A stretch of 64,000 bases of DNA, taken from assembly GCF_014192515.1 (NCBI RefSeq), contig NZ_JACHYB010000002.1, positions 558,001-622,000 on the forward strand, written 5' to 3'. Shown here piece after piece: positions 26,946-36,698 of the stretch. This stretch comes from Microbacter margulisiae (GTDB taxonomy: Bacteria > Bacteroidota > Bacteroidia > Bacteroidales > Paludibacteraceae). Each line of letters opens with the position of its first letter. The stretch's first letter is position 1. A program made the position numbers and the translations under genes. Under the pieces are notes generated by a model, which was not told the origin of the DNA, did not search any database, and saw nothing but the letters and a program-made list of their open reading frames with translations.

Positions 26946-27127
26946 ACGAATAATTTGTTAACCCTACCTCGCTCCGTCACCACTCGGGGAAATAGGCACA
27001 ATGATTAATTAAACTCTTCGGCATTTCACTTAATAACTCAATAATAAAAACGTAGGCTAATCCGCTTTCATCGTTGCTATTAAAGATTTACCCATTATCT
27101 TACTCTACTGGACAATAAATCGGACTG
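26946..27127 (-). promoter_or_regulatory. Structured 5' leader of rplM-rpsI (candidate autoregulatory leader)
   Basis: The predicted transcript has ~176 nt before the rplM ATG. Close to the ATG are complementary runs: CCTA (near 26,990 on the minus strand) with TAGG, and CCCCGAGTGG-type bases that can pair with the following GGAGCGAGG region. Such leaders often bind the encoded ribosomal protein, but I do not recognise a named family here. The leader carries no reading frame I can support. Confidence 0.4.
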
Positions 27128-27158
27128 CAAAAGTACGCTAAATTTTTCAAGTACAAAA
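27128..27158 (-). promoter_or_regulatory. Promoter of rplM-rpsI
   Basis: On the minus strand TTTTG (27,154-27,158) is followed after 18 bases by TACTTTTG (27,128-27,135). This is an almost ideal Bacteroidota promoter, as expected for a strongly expressed ribosomal operon. Confidence 0.8.
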
Positions 27159-27241
27159 GTTTTCATGCATTTTTCTTACTCAAAAAAGGAACTCGTCTAT
27201 ATAGTCCAGAATTATACAGAGACCACCTTTCTCTAATTGAC

Positions 27242-27290
27242 AAAAAAAACAACAAGAGCATCTTTGAGTACAAAGATGCTCTTGTTGTTT
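27242..27290 (-). terminator. Strong hairpin terminator downstream of the small membrane protein gene
   Basis: A 19-bp perfect stem (AACAACAAGAGCATCTTTG, 27,248-27,266, with its complement 27,271-27,289) has a 4-nt loop. On the minus strand it runs into eight T. It insulates rplM from the gene at 27,347-27,667. Confidence 0.9.
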
Positions 27291-27346
27291 GCCTGAACTA
27301 AACACCTATTTATATAGCTTCATTAACCCTCCACATTCAAAAAAAA

Positions 27347-27667
27347 TCATGCAAATTTAAACCAACGAATCATATCAAATTTTTCATCTAACGACAAATT
27401 TGCCCATTCGCCTGTCGTAAATTGATATAATATCTTACCTGTTTGTTTACACTCAATACGTTGTTCATCAAAATTGATTACAGGATCAAATGTTTGTCCT
27501 TTTGTCAACTTGAGGAATCTTACAAGAGATGATGACAATACAATTACAGCTAAACTCATCAATAAAACCGGTAAAACACCTTTACTAACTCCAAAAGCTA
27601 GAATTACCACCAAAGCAACTACGAACAAGATCAACGCAAATAAATTTCTTACAACAAAACGTTTCAT
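27347..27667 (-). CDS. Small membrane protein of unknown function
   Basis: I take the start at MKRFVVRN (27,667; 106 residues); the frame is open 33 bases further. Two hydrophobic helices (about 8-30 and 33-50) are followed by a soluble C-terminal part with KLTKGQTFDPVINFDEQRIECKQTGKILYQFTTGEWANLSLDEKFDMIRWFKF. I do not recognise the family. It is a single gene with its own strong terminator. Confidence 0.6.
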   Translation of the reverse strand: MKRFVVRNLFALILFVVALVVILAFGVSKGVLPVLLMSLAVIVLSSSLVRFLKLTKGQTFDPVINFDEQRIECKQTGKILYQFTTGEWANLSLDEKFDMIRWFKFA

Positions 27668-27903
27668 AGTCATTAAAATTAAAATATCACTTCGCATCAT
27701 TATTCCGTCATTTCTGACGTTTCAAAATTATGCTCTTAATTTCAAAATAATGCGAATGTGACCAAAATATGATATGGAAAGGGATATGTATTAGATCAAA
27801 AAGAACATTTGTAGTCAAACGATTACATATAAGAAGAAAATTCCACCTATGGAAAATAATTAATTGTGATTATTTATGCATTTTACAACCATTAAATTCA
27901 ATC

Positions 27904-28578
27904 TTAAAAAGCATATGCTACTAAAAAACCTGCATTAGTCGACTTCGGAAGAACATTCCCCTGTAAGTCATGTAAGGTTGAAAAACTAGGGTCAACACTG
28001 AAATGATTTTTACCATCTACTGCTATATTAATTAAATCTCTATGATTATTGATAGACCTTGCAGAAATAAAAGAATCAAATAAACTCCATACATATGTAA
28101 CAGCTGCAGTTGCTAACCCAACAGTTGCGAGTGTATGATTTCCTTTAGAAGATGCCACAGCAGCCATACCCAAACTTCCATATGACACAGCTAACATGCC
28201 AACGCCTTTCACAATTTGCCCATTATAGATTTGTCCTAAACCAGGAACCAACATAGACAATGTACACGAAAAAGCCTCATCTTTTACTTCATCTTGATTA
28301 TTAAACTGTGATGCCATGTCTGAATTGAGGCTTAACTGAGATTGCGTTGAAGGCATCTCCATCTTATTGTGCAACACATTTGGAACATCCACTTTCAAAG
28401 GAGCTAATTGTATATTTAAATGTTTTAGATTCAGCCCCTGGCTGTTCAGATGAAATTTTACCTGAGGAGACTTCAGAAAGATCACAGTACCCGATTCCTT
28501 CGGAACGTTATTTATTGTTTGAGCGGGAGCAACTACCACCGCAAAAATAACAACTAAGGTAAGTAACAAGGCTTTCAT
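27904..28578 (-). CDS. Secreted or membrane protein with a TM2-like segment (DUF5683-type)
   Basis: 224 residues with a signal peptide (MKALLLTLVVIFAVVVAPAQ). The middle has LSMLVPGLGQIYNGQIVKGVGMLAVSYG, the Pro-Gly-x-Gly-Gln-x-Tyr-Asn pattern seen in TM2 and DUF5683 membrane proteins, followed by a second hydrophobic helix (ATVGLATAAVTYVWSLFDSF). The N-terminal ~90 residues are hydrophilic and unrecognised. The function is unknown. Confidence 0.65.
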   Translation of the reverse strand: MKALLLTLVVIFAVVVAPAQTINNVPKESGTVIFLKSPQVKFHLNSQGLNLKHLNIQLAPLKVDVPNVLHNKMEMPSTQSQLSLNSDMASQFNNQDEVKDEAFSCTLSMLVPGLGQIYNGQIVKGVGMLAVSYGSLGMAAVASSKGNHTLATVGLATAAVTYVWSLFDSFISARSINNHRDLINIAVDGKNHFSVDPSFSTLHDLQGNVLPKSTNAGFLVAYAF

Positions 28579-28796
28579 AACTTATATTATTTAGAGATCC
28601 ATAAAACTAGTTTGCTGATTTATTGAATAATCGGGTTAAAACCTTTTTTGATTTCCAAATCCCGATATTTCAAATAACTCATTTATTTTTCACTCATTAT
28701 AATACAAAACAAAAAGCATGCCACAGGTCAAATAAAGGCTGCACAATCTATCTAAAAAAGACATATATCATTAATTATCAGCATACTGAAAGACAT

Positions 28797-28828
28797 AAAA
28801 AAATGGCGAACTCTAAGAATTCGCCATT
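28797..28828 (-). terminator. Terminator of the signalling cluster
   Basis: The stem AATGGCGAA / TTCGCCATT (28,802-28,828) is followed on the minus strand by seven T. It lies 48 bases after the stop of the sigma-54 activator gene and closes the cluster. Confidence 0.8.
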
Positions 28829-28876
28829 ATAACTTTTTAATTAACATATCAACTGCTCAAAAAACATTGAGTATGC

Positions 28877-30271
28877 TCATTTTTGAGCAATTTGTGGTTC
28901 GGGTTCGATCATATATTTCTGCATTTTTCGTACTAGCGCCATTCGGTCAATGCCTAACAATTTCGCTGCAGCAACACGATTATAATTGGCATCCTTGAGT
29001 GCAGCACGTATCAATTCTGCTTCATGCGTTTCTAAATTGAACGTATCAACCGGCAACAAGGTTTCTGGCGTGGCTACTGTTTTCTCTTTTATAGGAAAAT
29101 CTTCGATGGATAATTTTCTCCCTTTATTTAAGATCATGGCGCGTTCTACCATATTTCTCAATTCACGAACATTACCCGGGAAAGAGTATTTTTGCAATAA
29201 TTCTATCACATCATCATTCAATTGGGGTATAGGTTTATTTAGTTTCTTGGCGATATCTTCGAGAAAAAACAAAAATAGCGATTCTATGTCTTCAGGCCTT
29301 TCCCGCAATGGAGGAATATGAATATGAAATGTGTTTAAGCGGTGCATCAGATCCAAACGAAATTTTTGTTCCTCCACTAATTTATCAAGTGGATTGTTCG
29401 TGGCGGAAATAATACGAAAATCAACATCAATGGAATGGGTATCTCCAACTCTCGTAATTTTTTTCTCTTCGATTGCACGTAACATTTTAGCTTGTAGATT
29501 AATCTGCATATCAGCAATTTCGTCCAAAAACAACGTTCCATGGTTACTGATTTCAAAAAAGCCTTTTTTATCGGCAACAGCCCCCGTAAAGGAACCTTTT
29601 TTATGTCCAAAAAATTCACTTTCCAATAACGATTCAGTTATGGACGCACTATTGACTGCACAGAAAATGGCATCTTTTCTGGCACTGGCATAGTGGATAA
29701 TTCGCGCAATATTTTCCTTTCCCGTGCCACTTTCACCCGTTATTAACACATTGGTATCCGGATATTGAGCTACAGTAAGTGCCTGATCCAATATTTCCTT
29801 TATTGGGGTGCTAACCCCAATAAAATGACGCTCAATTCTTTCTTCCAAACTCTTTGAAATCAAAGAGTTTTTTTCCTCTAATTGTTTCACCTCCCGCTGT
29901 AAAGCCAGAAATTTTTGCGTTCGTTCAATAGAAATACGAATATCTATATGCCGGAAAGGTTTTTTCAAATAATCAAATGCGCCCAAACGCATAGCCTGAA
30001 TCACTGTATCCATATCTCCATGGCCAGAAACCACAATAACTTCTATGTTAGGATAAAGAGATTTTACATCTTTCAAGATATCCAACCCATTACTACCCGG
30101 CAATCGCACATCCAGAATTAACAGGTCTATTTCCGTTTTCTTCAGGATCGATAACCCCAACCCCACACTATTTGCCTCATAGGCATGAAACCCTGAATTT
30201 TCTAAAAATTCAGCCAATTCTTCCGTAAATCTCTTTTCGTCATCAAGAATTAAAACATTAAGCATACTCAA
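28877..30271 (-). CDS. Sigma-54-dependent response regulator (NtrC family)
   Basis: The 464-residue protein has three parts. The receiver domain (1-125) has phospho-acceptor Asp54 in LLILDVRLPG. The AAA+ activator domain (about 150-385) has Walker A GESGTGKE, the sigma-54 contact loop as GSFTGA (GAFTGA with one change that is tolerated in the family) and FLDEIADM. A Fis-type helix-turn-helix ends it (YNRVAAAKLLGIDRMALVRKMQKY). It should activate RpoN promoters when phosphorylated. It is the last gene of the cluster, 9 bases after a receiver-PAS-kinase gene, its likely partner. Confidence 0.94.
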   Translation of the reverse strand: MSMLNVLILDDEKRFTEELAEFLENSGFHAYEANSVGLGLSILKKTEIDLLILDVRLPGSNGLDILKDVKSLYPNIEVIVVSGHGDMDTVIQAMRLGAFDYLKKPFRHIDIRISIERTQKFLALQREVKQLEEKNSLISKSLEERIERHFIGVSTPIKEILDQALTVAQYPDTNVLITGESGTGKENIARIIHYASARKDAIFCAVNSASITESLLESEFFGHKKGSFTGAVADKKGFFEISNHGTLFLDEIADMQINLQAKMLRAIEEKKITRVGDTHSIDVDFRIISATNNPLDKLVEEQKFRLDLMHRLNTFHIHIPPLRERPEDIESLFLFFLEDIAKKLNKPIPQLNDDVIELLQKYSFPGNVRELRNMVERAMILNKGRKLSIEDFPIKEKTVATPETLLPVDTFNLETHEAELIRAALKDANYNRVAAAKLLGIDRMALVRKMQKYMIEPEPQIAQK

Positions 30272-30280
30272 TTTTTTACA

Positions 30281-32695
30281 TTAAACCCATGCCATTTCTT
30301 GCTGAATAGGCATAAAAGGAAGGCATACTCTGAATAAGGAACCAATCATCCACTCACTTTCAATTTGGATAGTTCCTCCCATTTCTTTCACAATGCCATA
30401 AGATATGGAAAGTCCAAGTCCTGTACCTTTTCCTACATCTTTTGTAGTATAAAAAGGCAGCATTATTTGATCAATATCGTTTGAATGAATACCTACTCCA
30501 TTATCCTTAATTTCGAGATAATTAAATCGTTCGTCATGATACGTGCGAACTTCTATATGCATTTCAAAATCATGTTGTGTATTTTCTTTTTCTTCCACTG
30601 CATCTTTTGCATTAGTCAATAGATTAAGCACGACTTGTTCAAGTTGATAGACATTGCCCCTTACCAAAGGAATATCCTGATCCAGTTCCAATGTCACCCT
30701 AACACCATGATTTAAAAACTGCTCAGAAATCATAGCAACGGCATTCCGTATACTTTCATTGATATCAAAAGGTAGAGGCTTTTCCCGGTCATGATCTCGA
30801 GAAAAAGTTCGCACATGATCAATAAGTCTGCTGATCCTAGAAACATCCTCAAATATTTTTGTAGACTTATTCGTAAAATATGCCTCATCAACTACATTAG
30901 CCTGCTTCATTTTCATCAATAGATTATCAATGCTTAATGAAATCGAGAGTAGTGGCTGGTTAATTTCATGCGCCATAGCGGATGCCATTTCCCCCAAGCT
31001 CACCATACGTTCTGTCCTCAGTAATTGTCTTTCTATCTCTTTTCTTTCTGTGATGTCGCGTAAAATAGCCATATATGATTTTGGATTACCATTTGCATCA
31101 TGAATTAATGTAGTACTCAGTTCACAATGAAATAATGACTTATCAAATCGCGACATCATAAATTCAACCTGATGAATGCGTCCCTCTTCAAGTGTTCTTT
31201 GTAATACAGAAGTCAGTTTATCGACCTCTTTATCCGGAATAAACGAAAAAACATTTTCACCTACAAAATCGTTCTTATTCGGAATTCCAAAAATTTCGAG
31301 CACAATATCAGACATCTCAACAATTTTGTGTTGCATGTCAAGAATGACAATTCCTTCCGGGGAGGCATTCAAGAGCGTGCGATACATTTGTTCTGACTCA
31401 ATCAGTGCTTTTTCAATTTGTTTCTTCTCTGTTATATCCTCAGTCAGTACCACCAGAGAATCAATAGTTCCCTGATCATTCTTAATTGGAACTCTGATCG
31501 TATGTATAATAAGATTCCCTCTACCCTGAATAAAAAGATTTGCTTCCGAATCATCTAATACTGCCCCTGTCATTAAGGCTGTTTGATCTTTAGCATTCAA
31601 ATATTCGGCATCAGCTAAATGAAAAATCTCATACACGTTCTTCCCTATTGCTAGTTCCCGTTTTAATCCTAAAAGTTGTTCACCTGCTTTATTCATCATT
31701 TGATACCTCAACGTGTTTGCATCCTTTAAAATCAACGAGGTTGGGATATTCTCTATAATATTCGTTAGCAGTTTCTCATTTTCAACAATCTTTTGTTCAT
31801 TGAGCTTATGTTCTGTAATATCAAGACAATGACCAATGTATCCAATAAATTCGCCGTTACTATTGTAACGTGGTGATCCATTGTCCTGTATCCATCGATA
31901 ATCGCCGGAAACATGGAGCAATCTATATTCCATGCTAAATTTCTCATGATTATCAAATGCGTTTATATATACATCAAGACAGTACGGCAAATCATCCGGA
32001 TGGACGCCCGCCACCCAGCCGTCTCCAATTTCCTGCTCCAAAGCTCGACCCGTAAAATCAAGCCAGGGCTGATTAAAATAATCACATTTTTTATCAATAC
32101 CTGATGTCCATACTAAAGCCTGGCCTGAATTAGCCAATGTCCGATAATGAGTCTCACTTTCACGGAGAGCCATCTCAATCTTTTTACGGGACTCATTCTC
32201 TTCCTTTAAATCCTCCAACAAATTAAGCATTGCCACTTGGCTTTCTTCAAGCTCACGGGTACGCTCTGCAACCAGTCGGGTAAGATTTTCTTTTTCATTC
32301 TGTTTATAATCCTCAGATGCTTTAATACGCAGCATGGCCCGTATTTGCACAATCAATTCCGACTCATCCAGAGGTTTTGTCAAAAAAGCATCCGCTCCCA
32401 CTTCCAGCGCTTTAATACGATTCTCTTTATCAGTCCGTGCAGCTGTAAGGATAATAACAGGTATAATTCTCGTTCGTTCATTTTCCTTCAAAATCCGACA
32501 AACTTCATACCCATCAATTTCAGGCATTATCAGATCAAGCAGAATAACATCCGGCTGTTGTTCAAGAGCTAATGAGATGCCTTTTCGTCCCGACTGGCAA
32601 CTAATAAATTGCATATCAGGGAAAGACTCTATCAATAAAGCCCGAAGAACAATTAAATTATCTGAGTTATCATCAATTGCAAGAATTTTTTCCAT
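30281..32695 (-). CDS. Receiver-PAS-histidine kinase (NtrB-type)
   Basis: 804 residues without a membrane segment. An N-terminal receiver (Asp54 in VILLDLIMPE) is followed by a coiled coil (about 130-175), three PAS units each ending in a DITE-type PAC motif, and a kinase core. The phosphorylated His lies in MVSLGEMASAMAHEINQPLLS, and the ATP-binding lobe has LLTNAKDAV, DNGVGI and GTGLGLSISYGIV. The HisKA sequence is the kind paired with NtrC-like regulators, and such a gene follows at once. The N-terminal receiver suggests that another kinase of the cluster controls it. It acts in the cytoplasm. Confidence 0.92.
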   Translation of the reverse strand: MEKILAIDDNSDNLIVLRALLIESFPDMQFISCQSGRKGISLALEQQPDVILLDLIMPEIDGYEVCRILKENERTRIIPVIILTAARTDKENRIKALEVGADAFLTKPLDESELIVQIRAMLRIKASEDYKQNEKENLTRLVAERTRELEESQVAMLNLLEDLKEENESRKKIEMALRESETHYRTLANSGQALVWTSGIDKKCDYFNQPWLDFTGRALEQEIGDGWVAGVHPDDLPYCLDVYINAFDNHEKFSMEYRLLHVSGDYRWIQDNGSPRYNSNGEFIGYIGHCLDITEHKLNEQKIVENEKLLTNIIENIPTSLILKDANTLRYQMMNKAGEQLLGLKRELAIGKNVYEIFHLADAEYLNAKDQTALMTGAVLDDSEANLFIQGRGNLIIHTIRVPIKNDQGTIDSLVVLTEDITEKKQIEKALIESEQMYRTLLNASPEGIVILDMQHKIVEMSDIVLEIFGIPNKNDFVGENVFSFIPDKEVDKLTSVLQRTLEEGRIHQVEFMMSRFDKSLFHCELSTTLIHDANGNPKSYMAILRDITERKEIERQLLRTERMVSLGEMASAMAHEINQPLLSISLSIDNLLMKMKQANVVDEAYFTNKSTKIFEDVSRISRLIDHVRTFSRDHDREKPLPFDINESIRNAVAMISEQFLNHGVRVTLELDQDIPLVRGNVYQLEQVVLNLLTNAKDAVEEKENTQHDFEMHIEVRTYHDERFNYLEIKDNGVGIHSNDIDQIMLPFYTTKDVGKGTGLGLSISYGIVKEMGGTIQIESEWMIGSLFRVCLPFMPIQQEMAWV

Positions 32696-32760
32696 AACGC
32701 TATAAACCGTATTTTATATCCGGTGTTAATGCTCAAAACATTCATCTCTTAACGCAAAAA

Positions 32761-35751
32761 TTATATTTGCAACCATTTGTGCATTACCTCATCCAGCCTT
32801 CGGCTGTCAATAGGTTTTGATACATAATCATCAAATCCTTCTATCAGGAAGCTTTCCCTGTCCCCTTTCATAGCGCTCGCTGAAACCGCGATAACAGGAA
32901 TATTTTTCGTTTTTTGATTTTTACGTAAAATATGAAGCGCTTCAATACCGCTCATTCCCGGCAACGCAATATCCATCAGAATTATATGAGGAACGTGCTG
33001 TTTTGCTAATTCAACACCGGAAATGCCGTCTTCAGCCTCAATTACAACACAAGAGTCTTCCAACAATGCTTTTATTGTTAACATGTTGTCTGCATTATCC
33101 TCTACAATTAAAACGGTTGGTCTTTCATTGATCGGAATCCGGAGCTGCTGAGGTGTTGCTGTAGTATTGGATATTTCCTGATCAGCTGGCAACATAGATT
33201 GAATCACAGCGTTCAATAACTGTGCCTTGTTGATATCACCTTTCCGGATTAATTGAAAAATACTGTTATGGGTCAAGAAAGCAAGTTCATCTTTCGTTAC
33301 ATATTTAGCAGTTAATATAATAACCGGTAAATGTTCTGAAATTTTTTCTTCACGGATATGCCTTAGAACTTCAAATCCATCTACTTCCGGCATCATTAAA
33401 TCAAGAATCATCGTGTCTGGCATTTGTTCTGAAATTCTCTCCAATGCTTCTTGCCCGTTATGTGCCACCATCACATGATAACCTTCTGTTTCAAGAATAT
33501 CACACAATTGAATCACAATAGCTTCAGTATCTTCAACGACCAGAATCGTTTTCTTTGTTACATCAATTTTTTGCGATTCATGCTGTATCTCTTCAGGTTT
33601 ATACACAGGCGCAGAAATCCCCTGATAATCTACAGTTTTTACCTGAGCTCCCAGTTTCACAGGAATAGAAAAAGTAAAATGAGATCCATGGCCTTCTGCG
33701 CTTTCCACAGAAATTTGTCCACCAAGCATATTTGCATATTTCTTCGCAATGGCCAGGCCCAATCCTGTTCCTCCATACTTTCGGGAATTGCTACCATCAG
33801 CTTGCCGGAATTCCTCAAAAATGTGAGGCAAAAATTCTGCTTTAATACCAATGCCCGTATCAATAATGTCAATTTGTACAGCATCAACTATTCTGTCAGC
33901 CCGAATCTCCACCTTACCTTTTTCGGTAAACTTTATTGCGTTTGCTACAATATTTTGAAGGATATGCCGGCATTTATCATAATCACTTGTTATCTCTGGC
34001 AGTGCTTCATTCGGGATATAGATCAATTTCAGTTTTTTCTGTTTGGACTGCGGTTCGATAGTTTCAACTACATCACGAATCAAGTCATTCATATTAAACA
34101 GATGCGCCCTTATTTCCTCCCTCCCGGCTTCGATACGGGAAAGATCGAGAATATCATTGATCAATGAAAGCAGTTGTTTCCCATTTCTTTCAATTACACC
34201 AATATAACTATACTCTTCATCAGACAATTTACCTGACAACCGGCGGGAGAGAACATTTGAAAGCGCAATCACAGAATTCAGAGGAGTACGTAACTCATGG
34301 CTCATACTTGACAGAAAACTATTTTTCATCTTATTGGCTTCACCCAGTTGTTTTTTCTGCATAGCCAGTTCTACATTTTGTTCCGTTAATTCAGACGTTT
34401 GAGCCGCTAGTTCTCTCTTTTGAGATTCAAGTTCATTATTCTGAATCTCAAGTTGTTTAGCAAAATCAACTACTTTACGATACGTCAAAATCCCTTCCAT
34501 GCGTGCATTTAACGTAACCAAGACGGTATCAAGCAATCTTAAACTTCCATCGCTAAAACGTGTAATAGAAGATAACGAAAGAATAGCAGCAATTTCATTC
34601 TTTACTATAATGGGAATAGTAATAATTTCGCGAGGAATAAAATCGCCACTGACAGTAGAAAAAGTCATTTTACTATCTTTAGGAATCCCTTTAATATGAT
34701 GGAGTTTACGGGTAGCTAAGACCATACCAAATTCACCTTCATAGTTTAATGCAGAAAAAGAGTGATATGTTTCTTTGTTCATTCCAATGCTCTCAAAAGG
34801 CTCATACATAGTTTTTTCGTTATTTAGCAGAAAAACAGCTCCTATGATAGCTTCCGTATGCTGAATTAAAGATTTAAGTAATGCGTGGCTAAACTGATGA
34901 GCATCTTCCTCACTCAGCATTACTCCGGCTAATTGGGCAGCTCGTTCATTCAAAGTCAGTTCTGTTTCAATCGTGTCTGCCAATTCATTGAAAGATTCTG
35001 CAAGCCGACCAAGCGCATTGGACGAAACATAAGTGCTCCGTGCACTCAAATCTCCCTCACGAAAACGCGATGTAGCATCTCTCATCTCCCGTAAAGGCGT
35101 AAGTATACTTTTGCTTAGAATTAAAAAAATCACTATTGAAATCAATAAAATACAGATTACAAAAACAGCTAATTGAACATTCAATGCGCGTTTCAGGTCA
35201 GATGCATTGGTAAGAAACTGATCTGCCTTGTTTTGTGCAAATGCATCCATCTTATTCAATGACAAGGTAAGTTGTTCTCTGGCTTGTACTAAATCGCTAT
35301 GAGTCCCCAGTCGACTTAAAGACTCATTAATCTGACCTGTTTCAATCTGTTTCTGTTTCCATACATCATCCTCTAGGTCCTTCCATACGACAAAAGACTT
35401 GTGTGCATTATCAATATCAATTCTAGGTCCTAAATACCTACTATACAATATTGTAAACTGCTGCTCTGCATCTGTTATATGAATATTAAAGGCTATGCGT
35501 TCAGCTTCTTGTTCTTTTTTCGAAGCATAAAATACGTTATTCTTCGCTTCAAGTTGATATGTAGACACATCTTCCCTAAGTGCAGACAAAGATCGACTAA
35601 CACTTAAAGGATGATTATACATATCTACAGTTTGTTGTGCAATTTTATCGGTATCTCTCCATGCAATCAGTCCCAACACCAAAATAAACACCCAAATAAC
35701 CCCAAAAGTTAGTTGGAGCTGAGTTGAGATCTTTATATTTTTCAATTTCAT
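32761..35751 (-). CDS. Membrane hybrid histidine kinase with HAMP, GAF and two receivers
   Basis: 996 residues. Two membrane helices (about 12-32 and 193-213) flank a helical periplasmic sensor of ~160 residues, like the four-helix-bundle sensors of chemoreceptors. Then come HAMP (SKSILTPLREMRDAT), a GAF-like domain, a coiled coil of repeated Leu/Gln/Glu (about 430-475), HisKA with SHELRTPLNS, an ATPase lobe (NAIKFT, DTGIGI, GGTGLGLAIAKK) and two receivers (Asp in MILDLMMPE and ILMDIALPG). It is the only membrane-bound protein of the cluster and so the likely entry point for an outside signal. A CheR-type gene lies 103 bases upstream. Confidence 0.92.
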   Translation of the reverse strand: MKLKNIKISTQLQLTFGVIWVFILVLGLIAWRDTDKIAQQTVDMYNHPLSVSRSLSALREDVSTYQLEAKNNVFYASKKEQEAERIAFNIHITDAEQQFTILYSRYLGPRIDIDNAHKSFVVWKDLEDDVWKQKQIETGQINESLSRLGTHSDLVQAREQLTLSLNKMDAFAQNKADQFLTNASDLKRALNVQLAVFVICILLISIVIFLILSKSILTPLREMRDATSRFREGDLSARSTYVSSNALGRLAESFNELADTIETELTLNERAAQLAGVMLSEEDAHQFSHALLKSLIQHTEAIIGAVFLLNNEKTMYEPFESIGMNKETYHSFSALNYEGEFGMVLATRKLHHIKGIPKDSKMTFSTVSGDFIPREIITIPIIVKNEIAAILSLSSITRFSDGSLRLLDTVLVTLNARMEGILTYRKVVDFAKQLEIQNNELESQKRELAAQTSELTEQNVELAMQKKQLGEANKMKNSFLSSMSHELRTPLNSVIALSNVLSRRLSGKLSDEEYSYIGVIERNGKQLLSLINDILDLSRIEAGREEIRAHLFNMNDLIRDVVETIEPQSKQKKLKLIYIPNEALPEITSDYDKCRHILQNIVANAIKFTEKGKVEIRADRIVDAVQIDIIDTGIGIKAEFLPHIFEEFRQADGSNSRKYGGTGLGLAIAKKYANMLGGQISVESAEGHGSHFTFSIPVKLGAQVKTVDYQGISAPVYKPEEIQHESQKIDVTKKTILVVEDTEAIVIQLCDILETEGYHVMVAHNGQEALERISEQMPDTMILDLMMPEVDGFEVLRHIREEKISEHLPVIILTAKYVTKDELAFLTHNSIFQLIRKGDINKAQLLNAVIQSMLPADQEISNTTATPQQLRIPINERPTVLIVEDNADNMLTIKALLEDSCVVIEAEDGISGVELAKQHVPHIILMDIALPGMSGIEALHILRKNQKTKNIPVIAVSASAMKGDRESFLIEGFDDYVSKPIDSRRLDEVMHKWLQI

Positions 35752-35854
35752 ATATTGAAGATTTTATTTTTAGAAGCAGAATGAAAGGTTAGACAATTAA
35801 CATATCATTGATTTACTGAAATTTATATATCGAAAAATACCATATATACAAGAT

Positions 35855-36685
35855 TTACTTTGAACCTATATGTCCTTTCGCATTAAAGATCGCCGAATTT
35901 ACAAAAACTTCCTGATAACAGTGTTGCACAAGAGTTTCACGTTCTGTTTCTCCTGTAATTAAAAACCCGTTAGGAGCAAGATTGCGTTCCATCTTTTCAA
36001 GAATACGGGTACGATACTCTGGTTTATAGTAAAACAATAAATTGCAACAGAAAATAATATCAAAGTCTCCGTAAATACTGGCAGGTGGACTTATCAGAGA
36101 TTCATCCAGTAAATCAAACGTAGAAAAATTTACCATTTGCTTTATGACTGGTGTAATCGAAAAGAAATCATCTTGCTTCAAAAAATAATTTTGGATACGT
36201 CTCAAAGACACATTTTCAACAGCCACAATATTATAAACGCCTTGTTGCGCTCTTTGAATTTCATCAGGATCACTATCAGTAGCAAAAATTCGATACGATA
36301 ATTGTGGATTGCCTTTCGTCAAAATTTCATCACAAAGCATTGCAACGCTATATGCTTCCTGCCCTGCTGCACAAGCCGCAGACCAGATTCTGATTTCTTT
36401 ATTGTTTTCTTTCTTCTTGCGTTCCATCAAAACGGGCAAAAGTACCTGTTCAAGATAAGCATAGGTAAGAGGATTCCGAAAAAACATACTGAAAGAAATA
36501 TTCAATGAATCAATCAACAAACTGGCTTCGTTCTGGTTATTTTCCAAATAAAGCCGATAATCAATCACCGAATCACATCCATTAGCCAACATCCTTTTAT
36601 TTAAAGCCATTTCCAGAAATGTAGCGTCATATTGCAATACATCTACATTATATATATCAGACAAGAATCTTGATAGATTTTCCAT
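35855..36685 (-). CDS. CheR-family protein methyltransferase
   Basis: 276 residues with an N-terminal helical part and a SAM-dependent Rossmann domain. The SAM motif appears as IRIWSAACAAGQEAYSVAML, where classical CheR has GEEPYS, and the later motif as FDIIFCCNLLFYY instead of FCRNVxIYF. CheR methylates Glu side chains of chemoreceptors. No receptor, CheA, CheW or CheB is in the window; the four-helix-bundle sensor kinase downstream is the nearest candidate substrate. The changed Arg in the CRN motif could alter activity. Confidence 0.85.
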   Translation of the reverse strand: MENLSRFLSDIYNVDVLQYDATFLEMALNKRMLANGCDSVIDYRLYLENNQNEASLLIDSLNISFSMFFRNPLTYAYLEQVLLPVLMERKKKENNKEIRIWSAACAAGQEAYSVAMLCDEILTKGNPQLSYRIFATDSDPDEIQRAQQGVYNIVAVENVSLRRIQNYFLKQDDFFSITPVIKQMVNFSTFDLLDESLISPPASIYGDFDIIFCCNLLFYYKPEYRTRILEKMERNLAPNGFLITGETERETLVQHCYQEVFVNSAIFNAKGHIGSK

Positions 36686-36698
36686 AATGAGAACTATT

